Part shown: piece by piece, positions 46,947 through 58,247 of the stretch
How the letters are laid out: every line of letters begins with the position of its first letter
Numbering within the stretch: position 1 is the first letter of the stretch
NCBI GenBank assembly: GCA_002682825.1
Contig: NOKP01000026.1
Coordinates: 434,001 to 498,000, forward strand
Direction of reading: 5' to 3'
DNA length: 64,000 bases
From: Neonectria sp. B-13
Taxonomy: Eukaryota; Ascomycota; Sordariomycetes; Hypocreales; Nectriaceae
The notes under the pieces: model-generated
The model's input: only the letters and a program-made list of their open reading frames with translations
Database searches by the model: none
Told to the model about the DNA's origin: nothing
Made by a program: the position numbers and the translations under genes

Positions 46947-47578
46947 TACATTTCGGAGTACGAGGGCTCAATTTACTACGAGTGAACGTGCAGACTAAGG
47001 GGGAACACCAGCAGCATAGAAACGGTTAGGATCAAGGTGCTCGCAAAGATCTAAAGCGTTAGGAGAATACATCGTTTATTAGACTTCGGCCCTGTCCATG
47101 TTCTGTCCTTCCCAAATGAAACCGAAAATGCCTGCAAGCCCGGGCCGGAGGGACGGGCCTACACTACAGCGATGGTGATTGCCATAGTACTGTTCTGTTC
47201 TTCCTCTGCCTACTTAACAAGCTCCTGCACACGACCAGGAGCAGTCTTTCGACAACGCGTGGCACACCATTGCCCTGGTGGCAGAGGGTGGCAGATGGTG
47301 AAAGATCAAGCGTCGGCGCGCGTCTTGAGGGAGTACGGATGCTCGGCTACGTCACCTCAAAGGGATCATTTTTGGCACTAAAAAACGAACAACCGCTATA
47401 CTTGAATGTGAAGTATTTCTCACTGCAGGATAACAGAGACTAGCTTCGTGAAAATCCTCAATCAAATACATTCCGCAAAAGAATCAGCATTTCTCTAGAC
47501 TTGATCTCGTTAACACTAATTTCGCGTGATAAAGCGAGAAGTCTTGGCATGGCTTCGTAATTCTATCCATTGCCGCTC
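46947..47578. other. intergenic, no gene seen
   Basis: 3' flank of chorismate synthase and AT-leaning DNA before the damaged zinc-knuckle gene. No conserved frame. Confidence 0.5.
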
Positions 47579-47980
47579 TCAATCAGCCTCCCTCATTTTG
47601 GCGGCTTTGAGCTTTTCGTGGTAACGTCTCCTGGCTCTCGCTCTGTGCTCTGCCAATCGGCATGGTGCACAGCTCTTCTGAAGCTGACCTTTAATGCCAA
47701 CTTGTAATGGCTTTCTGCAGTCGCAGCAGACTGGATCTGGCCGGGCCGGTTTGGCCGCCTGCCTCCTTTCCTCGAACCGCCTGCCTCTGGCTTTCTTTTC
47801 TTCCAACTCGCAGGGCGCACACCTCTTCTTAGGCCTACCGTTATGTCTCCCTGGCCCTTCGCAATCGCAGCAGACGGGTGGCGGGATTCCTCGGGCGGCA
47901 CGCTTTTCCCTCTCCTTTTTCGTTTGTTGTCTATACCGAATTTATATTGACAAGAAGAGCATCTCCGTTTAAAGGTAATA
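47579..47980 (-). pseudogene. damaged gene for a tandem CxxC zinc-knuckle repeat protein
   Basis: Read leftward, the frame encodes a repeated unit: PVCCDC, a short Gly/Pro/Arg linker, KKRCAPC, then about 23 residues of charged Arg/Glu/Lys/Ala helix, then PVCCDC again. Two VCCDC and two CAPC motifs are intact and the frame ends KLKAAKMREAD-stop at 47579. Upstream, a further half unit (KRRCSSCQYKF, about 47965) is present but is out of frame by one base with the rest, and no in-frame ATG precedes the intact part. I therefore read it as the 3' part of a decayed repeat gene next to the AT-rich tract at 47945. I do not know the family; paired CxxC knuckles alternating with basic helices suggest zinc and nucleic-acid binding. 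Confidence 0.45.
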
Positions 47981-48300
47981 GTAATAGTATATAAGTAGCT
48001 ATAAACTAATATCTTAAAGAGTTTATATTTTATGTTAATATTACTAAAAACCTTAACTGTTATCTAAGGTAATATAAGAGTAATATAGTCTATCTAATTC
48101 ATAGTATTATATTTAATAATACTATAAATAATATAGAGGCTTACCTATATATCTTATAGAAGTACAATAAGCTAGACTACTATATAGCAAATATTTAGAG
48201 CTTTTTACTTTAGGAACCTAAGTACTATATTAAGTTTTGCAAGTATGTCTATAACATTATAGACTGAGGCAGGGGTAGGCGGCTTGAAGAGATTTGCAAG
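47945..48300. other. extremely AT-rich tract, RIP-like
   Basis: About 350 bp dominated by TA-rich words (taatagtaatagtatataag, taatattac and so on), in sharp contrast to the GC-rich genes on either side. The abrupt composition change and TpA excess are what repeat-induced point mutation leaves behind. Confidence 0.6.
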
Positions 48301-48600
48301 TCCCTAGACAGTCTTCTCAAAAAAGGTCAGAAGAGGACTTTAGCAGCGGGAAAGTCTCAAATGCCACCGTCTGCCGACTCTGCCAGCATCAGTAGTCGTG
48401 GCAGCAATAAGTCTCGCAAAACGTCACCAACGCGCCCAAAGAGTAAAAGATCTAGCAGCTCACAAGGACAAAGCAGCGCAGCTGAGGCGCAGTATTGGGA
48501 ATAGGATAATGTAACTGAACGATGGTTTTATTGGAATGCTAATGGATCTCTAAGCTAGGCGGAAACGGGAGGGCAGCGACTGGGATGATGTTGACCGGAC
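48199..48600 (+). pseudogene. RIP-like relic of a coding sequence
   Basis: One frame reads protein-like sequence across the AT-rich boundary: EPKYYIKFCKYVYNIID, then RGRRLEEICKSLDSLLKKGQ, a Ser/Lys-rich stretch (SRGSNKSRKTSPTRPKSKR) and EAQYWE, DNVTERWFYWNANGSLS. It is interrupted by TAG at 48211, TGA at 48265, TAG at 48502 and TAG at 48556. Each stop is one G-to-A change from TGG, and a Trp would fit well in WE(W)DNVTERWFYW. The host family is not recognised. A dead transposon or host gene hit by RIP is the likely explanation. Confidence 0.5.
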
Positions 48601-48802
48601 AGGTTTAGGAGCTTAGTATGATAGGTGATTCTGGGATTGTGTTAAATTGATTTGAGATGCCATAGTCTGCCTATGCAATTATACTTTCTACTTGCTGCTC
48701 TTTTATCGCGATTCCCTTTCCGCCGCCATCCACAGTGACTGTCGCAGCTCGCCGTTTTCCAGGAGGGAGACTACCCACTTACACGTCTATACCTCCATCT
48801 AC

Positions 48803-50401
48803 CTACCCACACTCCGGCTCATCTCCCTTCTTCCCAGAATGCCCGCGTACTCCTCCATCCAGAATTACGCCCTCGTTGTCGTTGAGGTCATGCTGTACTC
48901 GCTGCCACCTCTGGTTCTTCCTCGCCTCCCGTCCCTCCGTCTCGACCCCTTTGCCCTTGGCATCAAACACCGGCTTAATGAGCGAGCCCAGTAAGGGATT
49001 CCCACTGAATGCTCCTCCGCTTCGGCCGGCGTTTTTGTTCCCCGCAGACGTCCTCAGTACGCTCTTGTCCGGGGACACGCCAACATCCTCGTCTTCGGGA
49101 GACGGGGGTCGTTCTACCGCCGCCATCTTTCGCACCACTTTGCCCCCAACCAGATCAATGCTCAGCACCTGCGTTCGCTTCTCGTACTCCGGCCGGGCAT
49201 TCCACTCCACCTCTCGCAAAATCTTCTGCTGCCGCTTCAGCTCCCGCGCCCGCTCCTCGGGACTAGCCCACATGCTGCTTGTTCCTGTCAAGGCCCCGGT
49301 GACGTCAAAGTCGGCCGCCTCATCCCGTACCGTCGTTCGCTGGGCATTCTGCGCCTGGAAGTTGAGAAGCTTGTCTCGGTGCGCCCTTGCCTTGGCTTCG
49401 GCCTCGCCCAGGGATGGGCCGTCGTTGCCACGAGGCTTCGTAAAGGGAGCAGGCGCCTTGGAGACGTCTGGTCGTCGATTGGCCTCCCGGTCTGCAGCCA
49501 TGCGCTCTCTTCCTCGCTCCTCCTTAAGCTCACGTACCATGGCTTGGACGTCGTCTGGACTCAGTAAAGGGCTGTTACAGAAGGTACATGGTCCCAGACC
49601 CTCCTTCATGCAAATCACTTTGCCGCACGAGAGGCAGTTGGGCGCTGCGCCCTGAAGCGGATGTCTCGTGGCAACGCAGTTACACCTTCTTGCCTTAACG
49701 TTATCCAAACTCGGATTCGTGCTGATTTCGAGCGCTCGAATAGCAGCATCCAGATCTGCAATGGCTGTGGAAGCGCCAGCCATGGGCATTCCTCCGGAAA
49801 TCGAAATCTTGGTGGTACCGCTCGGCTTGGGTGTTGAGCTTCGTGACACAGGATTCGAGGTTGGCTTTGGTTTCGGCTTCGAGGGTCCGTCTCCGAGCAT
49901 ATAACCGGCTGATGCGTGTTGCTTGGGTGGTGGCTTCGCGGCGGATTTCGGTGTGGGCTTTGGGGTGTTGGACCTCGATACATCGTTGCTAGAAGCTCCA
50001 GGCCGTTGGGGGATATAGTCCAGGTCCTGGTCCTTCTTACTATAGGTAGAGCCAGATGGCACACCGTATTCCCCGACTTTTCTTGGTTGAGGAGTGTGAA
50101 TTGCCGGCTTCTTCTTCTTGCCTGATCGTTTCGATTTCGGGACGGCGTCGGCGGCTGCAGTGTCGGAGGCGTTCCCCGCCGCGGCGGCAGCGCTAAACGA
50201 GGGAGCCGAGGGAGTAGGCTGAGAGGTCTGTCTACGGGCATTGAAGGATGAGATGAACTCGACGGCCTGGGGAGAATTGCCGAGGAGATTGTTCAGATGT
50301 TCGGCGGCCTCGGGCTTGGAGAGGGTGGTGGCATAGTCGAGGACCTGCTGGAGTTCGTCGTCGGGCAACGGCAGCAGCTTCGAGAGCTGCGAGACTGACA
50401 T
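48803..50401 (-). CDS. TRIP4/Rqt4-like C2HC5 zinc-finger protein (ribosome quality control trigger complex)
   Basis: 532 residues, single exon. Residues 1-55 form a small helical domain (LSKLLPLPDDELQQVLDYA and so on), then a long Pro/Lys/Ser linker. A Cys-rich finger follows: RRCNCVATRHPLQG, NCLSCGKVICMKEGLGPC and TFCNSPLL, with Cys at 240, 242, 256, 259, 264, 272 and 275 and His 247. This is the ASC-1/TRIP4 (C2HC5) zinc finger. In yeast the corresponding protein (Rqt4) works with the Slh1 helicase and Cue3 to split collided ribosomes; in animals TRIP4 is in the ASC-1 complex. The C-terminal half is charged and helical with RELKRQQKILREVEWNARP. Cytosolic, ribosome-associated by inference. 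Low-complexity tail regions should be disordered. Confidence 0.88.
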   Translation of the reverse strand: MSVSQLSKLLPLPDDELQQVLDYATTLSKPEAAEHLNNLLGNSPQAVEFISSFNARRQTSQPTPSAPSFSAAAAAGNASDTAAADAVPKSKRSGKKKKPAIHTPQPRKVGEYGVPSGSTYSKKDQDLDYIPQRPGASSNDVSRSNTPKPTPKSAAKPPPKQHASAGYMLGDGPSKPKPKPTSNPVSRSSTPKPSGTTKISISGGMPMAGASTAIADLDAAIRALEISTNPSLDNVKARRCNCVATRHPLQGAAPNCLSCGKVICMKEGLGPCTFCNSPLLSPDDVQAMVRELKEERGRERMAADREANRRPDVSKAPAPFTKPRGNDGPSLGEAEAKARAHRDKLLNFQAQNAQRTTVRDEAADFDVTGALTGTSSMWASPEERARELKRQQKILREVEWNARPEYEKRTQVLSIDLVGGKVVRKMAAVERPPSPEDEDVGVSPDKSVLRTSAGNKNAGRSGGAFSGNPLLGSLIKPVFDAKGKGVETEGREARKNQRWQRVQHDLNDNEGVILDGGVRGHSGKKGDEPECG

Positions 50402-52145
50402 GGTGGCGTCCTAGGTGTCGGTATGAGTAAAGAGAAATAGGTTAAAGGGGAGAGAGGCTGCTGCTGGACCGTCTCTCTCTTTCACAGTTGTGGTGGTTTG
50501 GTGGAGATGTTGCTACGTCGTAGAGATGGATGTAGCTTCTAAGCTGTCCCCCACCAAGAAAAGCGGCCCCTCCCCCGCCAAAGAAACTGGACTACCCTGG
50601 AGCCATTTCTGAGTCATTCGCCGAAGCAAAACCAACGTCAGCTCGAGCTTTCAAGGCATCAAAAGACTTGGGTTCGCTGGGTGGGTTGGAGAGAGGAGAA
50701 GGGGTGTGTATGCTTCAATCGGAGCGCATACTATCAATGACCACGCTCATTGTTCATTTGTGTACTTGGTAAATCGTGTGCGTGTGGGAATATTAGTAAA
50801 CTAAGCCGTTGGGGGTTTGTACCTGCTTCAATCCCTGGGAATAGATACGTTCAAATGCGAGATCTTCTGGATGCTTCATTATTATTAGTCTGCCGCAACC
50901 GGCGTGATGAAATCTCGCAGACCCAGCCCTGGCCTGCATGTGCATGATGAAATATCTGCCACGTCCTCCTCATGATTCCGGGTTTAATCCCGTCTCCATC
51001 CGATGGTGCCGCCCACCAACAATGGACGCTCAGACACAACCCGGCGAGTGGGCCCGCGTGGGGTAAACCAGGGAAACAAGTGCGGTCGATGGGATGGGAT
51101 GGGGACGGACAGGATAGGTGCGGATACGTAGCTTGGAGCATGTACAGTTGCACACTCTAGCACTGTGATATTCGTACGGCGGCAGCTACGCCGTCGACGG
51201 GTGAAAGGATGGATGGAGGATGGAGGGCTAAGGTCTATGTTAGCCGATGGATGAGGACGCGAATAACAGATGCAGTACATAGTACAACTGCAAGGACTGC
51301 TGCAATACGTCTAGCACAGAATGTTACCAGCCAGAGGTTCGCTCTGGGTTTCCCCTGCCCCAGGTTTGAGGTCTTGTTTTAGCCGGTCGACGAAGTCAAC
51401 GGGTGTAGCACTTTGGGGAGAATGTGGTATGAAGTGTTAGTACTCAAATGGGGTCGTCTGTGCTACGACATGTTGGTGATGATGATGATGACGACCATGA
51501 CAATATGGCTTACTTCCCCCTTCGAGGCCATCAAAACCCAGCAGCACCTTTTATCAATAGACATGTAGGGTGCATCGCACCACACAAAGCCCTCACCGAG
51601 AATCTCCGGATGCCGTATCCCCGGAGACGGTCCGGGTTCAAGTCAACCGCAGCAGCATCCACAATCGATTTGGCGAGGCGGAAGAGCCCATCATGCCCCC
51701 GTAACAGAACTCCCGAGCCTCCCGTGTGTTCGTTTTGCAGTGCCGTCCAATTATCATTCCCGAATCCTGCTTGACTGACCGGTTCTCACCGTCCTGGCTC
51801 CCGTTGCTCCGTGTCTGTGTCGACATTCCGAGCAAGCTCCGCCGCTCAGCTTGGAGACGCTAGTCTTATTTAAGGATGGCGGTATCCCCGGAAGCGGAGT
51901 CCCCCCAAAGCACAGTGGTTGAGTGCCCTGGGTGACAGGGTTGCAAGGTGGTTGCCGGTGGGTGGTGGGCTCCTTCCACTTGTGTGTGGGTGTGTGGTGT
52001 GGCTCCGTGGCTTTTTGTTCCTCAGGTTGGTATTTAAACTGCTCATCACCAGCCTCGGTTTTGTTCCTCCGCCTCTACCCTCTTCCCAATTGAATTGACC
52101 TCTTCTCCCGCCAATTCTACCTTTACTCCACAAGCAACCGCCAGG
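50402..52145. other. intergenic between divergent genes
   Basis: Promoters of the Rqt4-like gene (minus) and malate dehydrogenase (plus). A short (GAT)n run is at about 51477-51491. The last 80 bp (TCTACCCTCTTCCC...) are the pyrimidine-rich leader of malate dehydrogenase. No further gene. Confidence 0.55.
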
Positions 52146-53558
52146 ATGTTCGCCGCCTCCATGCTTCAGCGACGCGCCTTCTCCGTCTCGGCGCGCAACG
52201 TGAGTTTCCCCCCGCTCCATTGATGATGCTTCCTGTCCGTCCGTCCGTCCACCGCCTGTCGCTTTGTCGGCTTTGTCACTTGTCGCTAGTCGCTTGTCAC
52301 TCGTCGCCTGAGAGCTTCATGTTCTTTGGACCGGCCCGGTCTGCATCAACACCAATCCGAACCCCTCGCTAACACACAGAAAACAGCTGTCCAAGGTCAC
52401 CGTCCTTGGTGCCGCCGGCGGTATCGGCCAGCCCCTCTCCCTCCTCCTCAAGCTCAACCCCCGCGTCACTGAGCTTGCTCTCTACGACATCCGTGGCGGA
52501 CCCGGTACGTTCCCTACTTCTCTCCGAAGCTGCTGCATGCGTGATGATGCGATCTTGATGGCATTGTGTTGTGTGTTGCTGTGTTGCGTGGCCATGAATT
52601 GGTCTCGGCTCCAGCAAAAACACCAACCCCTGCCTTATCTCCGTACCCATCATGCATCATGCCACTTCCCCGCCCTCATAACCCCACGAAATGCGACCTG
52701 CTAACTCTCCTCGTTCCAGGTGTCGCCGCTGATATCTCCCACGTCAACACCAAGTCCTCCGTCAAGGGATATGAGCCCAGCCCCTCCGGCCTCGCTGCCG
52801 CCCTTAAGGGCGCCGATATTGTCCTCATCCCCGCCGGTGTCCCCCGCAAGCCCGGCATGACCCGTGACGACCTTTTCAACACCAACGCCTCCATCGTCCG
52901 TGACCTCGCCAAGGCCGCTGCCGAGTCTGCCCCCGAAGCGAAGCTCCTTGTTATCGCCAACCCCGTCAACTCCACCGTCCCCATCTGCGCCGAAGTCTAC
53001 AAGTCCAAGGGTGTCTACAACCCCAAGAAGCTTTTCGGTGTCACCACCCTCGACGTCGTCCGCGCTAGCCGCTTCGTTTCCGAGATCAAGGGCACTGACC
53101 CCAAGGACGAGAACATCACCGTCATTGGTGGCCACTCCGGTGTCACCATCGTCCCTCTCTTCTCCCAGAGCAGCCACCCCGACCTGGTTTCCAACGCTGA
53201 GCTCCTCAAGCGTGTCCAGTTCGGTGGTGACGAGGTCGTTCAGGCCAAGGACGGTGCTGGTTCCGCCACCCTCTCCATGGCCATGGCCGGTGCCCGCATG
53301 GCCGACTCCCTCCTCCGCGCCTCTCAGGGCGAGAAGGGTGTCATCGAGCCCTCTTTTGTCGAGTCCCCTCTCTACAAGGACCAGGGTGTCACCTTCTTCA
53401 GCAGCAAGATCGAGCTCGGCCCCAACGGTGTTGAGAAGATCCACCCCATTGGCAAGGTTGATGCCAGCGAGGAGAAGCTCATTGAGGCCTGCCTGGTTGA
53501 CCTCAAGAAGAACATCGAGAAGGGTGTCAAGTTCGTTGCCGAGAACCCCGGCAACTAA
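52146..53558 (+). CDS. mdh1: mitochondrial malate dehydrogenase
   Basis: Three exons, 52146-52199, 52387-52504 and 52720-53558, 336 residues. It oxidises malate to oxaloacetate with NAD in the TCA cycle. The N-terminus [18 protein letters not shown] is a mitochondrial targeting peptide encoded almost alone by exon 1. The NAD-binding [15 protein letters not shown], the substrate loop [31 protein letters not shown] and the catalytic-His motif [15 protein letters not shown] are all present. Introns of 187 and 215 bp are longer than elsewhere in the window. Intron 1 holds a run of TTGTCGCT-like words, and an open frame runs through intron 2 but is not expected to be translated. Convergent with the Spf1 gene. 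Confidence 0.98.
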
Positions 53559-54167
53559 ATTTCCCCTTAACGGCGAGAGCCGACTCCTAGCCTAGGTGAG
53601 AGGAAGAGCTCACTTGAGTGAAGAGCCCCGGGAAAAATTGGTGTAGAAGAAGAGATGTGGTGAGGGAAGACGGAGGACAGGCCGGCTGCCAGGATTGGCC
53701 CGGCTGGCTGCCCCTGTGAGGATGGGAACGTAAAGGACGATACCCTTTCCCACTGTTCTACCACTGCCATAGACTTGAAATGGGTCTCTGTACCATATAG
53801 CAATGAAAACAAAAATCTACCCAAACCAGACACCTCCGCTGTCGTGACGCTTTGAGATGCTATACAAGCTGAGTGACGCACATTTCTCTCGCAGATGAAA
53901 GCTATCAAGGAACAAGGATGCAGCAAGATCAAGACGTTAACGGTCTACTAGACACTATGTACTCTGACATCTATGGAAAAGCCAGTGTGATCGTACACCC
54001 ATCCTCACACCAATGGGACTCCAACTCCTACTAACTCACTTCACTACAGTATGTAATAGCAAGATGTTGGCTTGTCCGTCTATTACATCTCAAGTCTAGC
54101 CGTCCCAAAGAAAAACCCAGACTCTTTCTGCCTCTTCTTTATCTTTCCACGCTCAGGACTCTCTCGG
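53559..54167. other. intergenic between convergent genes
   Basis: 3' UTRs and terminators of malate dehydrogenase (plus) and the P5A ATPase (minus). No gene or repeat seen. Confidence 0.55.
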
Positions 54168-57100
54168 TTACGCCCGCTGCTGGTAACCGTTCTTCCAGGC
54201 CTCAATCTTCCTCCGGCGCTCCTCGACCTTGCGCTCGAACTCGACCACCTTCTCCTGGCGCTTGGCCTCCTCCTCCTCCTCGCGCTTGGCCTGGGCGATC
54301 TTGCGGCGCTCCTCCTCGCGGGCGAGCTGGTCGGGGCGGCGCTCGGCGATGTCGCGGGGGCGGTAGTCGCTGAAGAGCTTCTTGAGGATGATCTCGATGA
54401 TGTAGCAGAGGCCGTAGTCGAGGACCATGACGGCCGTCATGTTGGTCTTGAACTCGTCGCTGAAGGGCACGAGCTTCATGCCCTGGTTGATCTCAGGGAT
54501 GAGCTCCAAGGCGCAGACGAAGGACAGGCCCGACACGCCGAGGATGCCGTAGTACATGCCCTTGTTCTCCGAGAGGGACTCGCGGAAGGGACGGCCTTGG
54601 TAGTTGATGGCAAAGGTCGAGATTTGCTGGATGAGCTGCAGGAGGTAGACGGCGGAGTTGAGCAGCGAGGGAGTGAAATCGGCCTCGAGGTCGACGTCAC
54701 CGGAACGACTGAAGAGGAAGTGTTAGTATGGTATCCTGAATCTGAGCGATTAAAAAAGGGGAAGAATAAACTTACGGCTCGAGCCTCTCACAGAGTCGGG
54801 CAATGTAGATGAGAGTAACAATGTGGACAGCAAACTGGCCGAGGATAGAACCGATGATGTAAACGTTGAAGATGTTGGGCTGGGGACGTTCCTTGCTCAG
54901 GCCCTCGACGACGCGGGCGCGCGAGATGCTGAGGAAGCAGACGGACATGAGCATACCGCTGATGGTATACTGGGCGTCGCCGAACTTGATGCCCTCGAGG
55001 TACAGCACAGACAGGGAATAGGCGCTGATGAGGCAGTTGAGAGCGAGGATCTTGTACATCTGGATGGTGGCGACGAGGGTGCAACGACCTTGGCGGATGA
55101 TGTTGGGCACGGCGATGACGTTGCGGAGCTTGGAAGTGAAAGGAGCGGCGACCGAGGCGTCACCTAGCTTGAGCGTGGGCGGCTCATCCTCTCCCATCTC
55201 AGCCTCCATCATGCCCGAGGCGAGCTTGTCAGCGAACCCAGCGGCCTTCTTGTTGACCTCGGCCTGGCGGGAGTCCTGCGCGCTGATGAGGCTCTGCGCG
55301 CCAGGCGATGTGATGGTCTCGAGGGTGAAGCCTTGCTGGGCAGCGTACTCCTCTGGGGTGATCTCCTTCTTCTTAGCCTCGCGCTCGATAGCCTTGGTGA
55401 ACTGGGGGTTGCTGGGACCAGGAGGGTACAGGTGGGCGATCATGAGGGGGACTGGGGGCGCGGGCTGGTTGAAGCGCTTCATCAGGTCGATTTGCTTCTG
55501 ATACATTTCCTTCATCTTGGTGTTGCGGCTGTGCTCGGCGATGCGGACGAGGTCGTCCTTGGTTCCGTTGAGAAGAGCGATACCGATGTGAGCTTGCTTG
55601 AGAGCGCCGACGTCGTTGGTGCCGTCACCAGCCATCAGAGTGTAGTAGCCCATGTCCTTGAGTCCGAGGAGAATGTCTTCCTTCTGCTTGGGGGACACGC
55701 GGGCGTAGACCCAAGTGTGGCGAAGGAGGGAGTTCCAGGTAGGCTGGCCCTTGAACTTGGCAAGGGCGTAGCCGGTAACACAGATGTCCTTGGTGCGCAG
55801 AATCTCGGGGTCGAGGGGCTTGGACGGGTCGACGTCGATGCTGATCTTGTCGTCGACGCTCTTCCAAACCAGTCGTTCGTCACCCTTGTTGTCTTCGGGG
55901 GCATCCAGGATGAGAACATCGCGATCCACAATCTCGACCTCGCGGGCAACATGCACGGCAGTAAGGGGGTTGTCTCCAGTAATCATGACCACACGGTGAC
56001 TGCTCTCGTTCAACATCTGAACAGACTCCTTGGCGTCATCCTTCAGAGGGCAGTGCAGGACGAGGAAACCGGCAAATGTCAGGTTGGACTCGACCTTCTC
56101 GCGCTTCAAGTCGTTGATCTTGGCAGAGCCGAGCTCGGAATCCACGGTAAGCTGCTTGTAGGCCAGGGCAAGGACACGAGAGCCCTTGCGGGTAAAGTAC
56201 TTGTACGTTTCCTCATAGTCATCGGGAACAACGGAAAGCATCTTCAGGATGGTCTCGGGCGCGCCCTTGACACCAGCGAAGGTACCCTTGATCTTGTGAC
56301 CAGTTTTCGAGTCGGTACCGTGAACCATGGCGACGGAGCTCTGGCGCTTGAGAGCAGATGAGAACTGGAAGCGGCGCTTGATTTGAACGTTACCGTGGGT
56401 GCTTCCAGCCTTGTTGGTGCTCGAGAGCAGGTCATTCTTGCCAAGGGTCCAGCCGAGAGAGCTCAGAGTCGCTTTTTCCATGGGGTCACCGACAATCTCT
56501 CCCTCGTCGAGTTTGACCAGGGCGTGGGCAGTGGCCAGAACCAACTTGGTTTCCATGCTAGTTTCCGTGACGGGGACAATGGTAGAGTGGGCACCATCGG
56601 ACTCCTTCGTGTCCTTGATCTCGGCATGGCCGAGACCTAGGCCCGCAATACCCAAGACAACGAGATCCTCGCCGGTCAGGGTGCCAGTCTTGTCAAAGCA
56701 GGCAACGTCGACGCGGCCAGCAAAGGGGATACGGAAAGGCTCAGTACAGAAGATGGCAAGCTTAGCCAGGGCAGCTAAGCTAGTGTTGACAGCGAGGCTC
56801 AGTTCCATTGGCAGCTCCGGAGGGACGACGCTGGTGACGATCAAGACGCAATCCAACAGGAGCTTGGAACGCTTGCGGTCCTTGCGGACACCCTCGTCCC
56901 AGACATACCAGGAGGCGGCAATTGCGAAGACCAGGAGGAAGAGAATGAAGAAGAGGGCCTCGGCGTTGTTGGCCGAAACTCGCTCAGTAGAGTAGATCAT
57001 GGTTCGGACAAGGTTGCCCTGGGAGGTCTCGAATCCAGTCTTGATGACGACAGCCATGGCACCGTTGTCGGGGGGCGTGGGAACACCAGAAGCCAGCTTG

Positions 57101-58247
57101 GGCCTCTCCTGGTCAGGGTTTCCGTGGGTGACCTGCAGGACCTTGGTGCCTCCCCAGAGGAAGGAGTTCTTGTCCAGGCCCTCGGTATCGAGCGGGGCGT
57201 CGGCAGGGCGGAGCTGAACGGAATCCTTGAGGAGAGGAGTGCTCTCGCCGGAAAGCATGGCCTCGTTGACGATGGCAGTGCCCTCAACCAGAAGCATATC
57301 ACATGCGACACCGCTGTCCTCCCTGGTGCGACCAACGGAGACCAGATCGCCGGGGAGGAGCTGGTCGCTCTGAACCTCAGTCCACTTGCCCAGGCGGAAG
57401 GCCCACATGTCGTAGGGCTTGATGCTCATGCCGCGGAACTCGACGAGGGTGCGCTGACGCTGCCAGACGACGGTGCTCTCGAATGCGACAAGCATGAAGA
57501 GGGTGAAGAGCGAGTAGTACCAGTATTCATCGAGCATCCACAGGCCGACGCAGAAGATCTGGAAGACGAAGAAGGGTGCGACGGCGTGCTCCTGGAACAG
57601 CTCGGTGAAGGTGGGGACGGGGATATCGAAGGTGTTGGGGCCATAGTGCTGCTCGATGCGCGCCAGCTCCGACGGCTTGACGATTCCTCTGGTGGACTGG
57701 AAGTGGCCGATAGAGGGCTTGGGTTCTTGATCGATGTCGTACTGGAGGGTGGCGAAGGTCTTGGTTTCGGGGTCGTAGAGGAAGCGGCGCTTCTGGAAGA
57801 GAAACGAGAGGTTGACCTTGCCGCCAGCCTGTGAAGGAGTCAGTCCATGTCGGTCCGAGTCAGTGGGTATCATGAGGGGGAATGTCCCACCTTGTCGCGA
57901 AGCAGCTTGACAATCTCAGCGGATCCGGCGTTGGCGATGGGGATGATCTTGATCAGCTCGGCGTCCTCGATGCCGTTGGCCTTCTTGGCCCTGAGCTTGC
58001 CCTCGAGGTTGACGCTCCAGTGGGTGCTCAGCCAGACCAGCGACTGGACGGTGAAGATGGCGCCGCACCACACAAAGGTCCATTCCTGGGCGCCAATGTG
58101 CTTCTCGTAGAGCTCGTCGGAGAGGTAGTAGCGGAAGAAGATGGGCCAGGCGATGGCGAAGGGCCAGACGTAGGCATGGAAGTGGAAGGGCAGTGGGCGC
58201 AGCAGCTCCGACTGCTTGATCTGCGGGTTGTCGACGAGGGGCGCCAT
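54168..58247 (-). CDS. spf1: P5A-type ATPase Spf1 (ER transmembrane-helix dislocase)
   Basis: Three exons, 58247-57891, 57828-54776 and 54708-54168, 1316 residues, a usual length for the family. Exon 1 carries the N-terminal membrane segments typical of P5A pumps (VWPFAIAWPIFFRYYL, WTFVWCGAIFTVQSLVWL). P-type hallmarks are the actuator motif LSGEST (about 312), the P5A-specific membrane signature PPELPMELSLAVN (about 455), the phosphorylation site DKTGTLT with Asp 498, and the hinge MAGDGTNDVGALKQAH. The last exon adds two more membrane segments and a long charged coiled coil (EEERRKIAQAKREEEEEAKRQ). In yeast Spf1 sits in the ER and extracts mistargeted transmembrane helices. Introns of 63 and 67 bp keep the frame. 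Confidence 0.98.

Noticed and set aside
52566..52719. Upstream extension of the third malate dehydrogenase exon, giving a 330-residue frame from an internal start
   Set aside because: This is intron 2 (GTACGT...TTCCAG); the true protein continues from exon 2 in frame.
52701..53444. 247-codon open frame antisense to malate dehydrogenase
   Set aside because: Asp/Gly/Val-rich translation typical of the antisense of a strongly codon-biased gene; no motif.
55333..56361. 342-codon open frame antisense to spf1
   Set aside because: Mirror of the biased codons of the P5A ATPase; no independent family signature.
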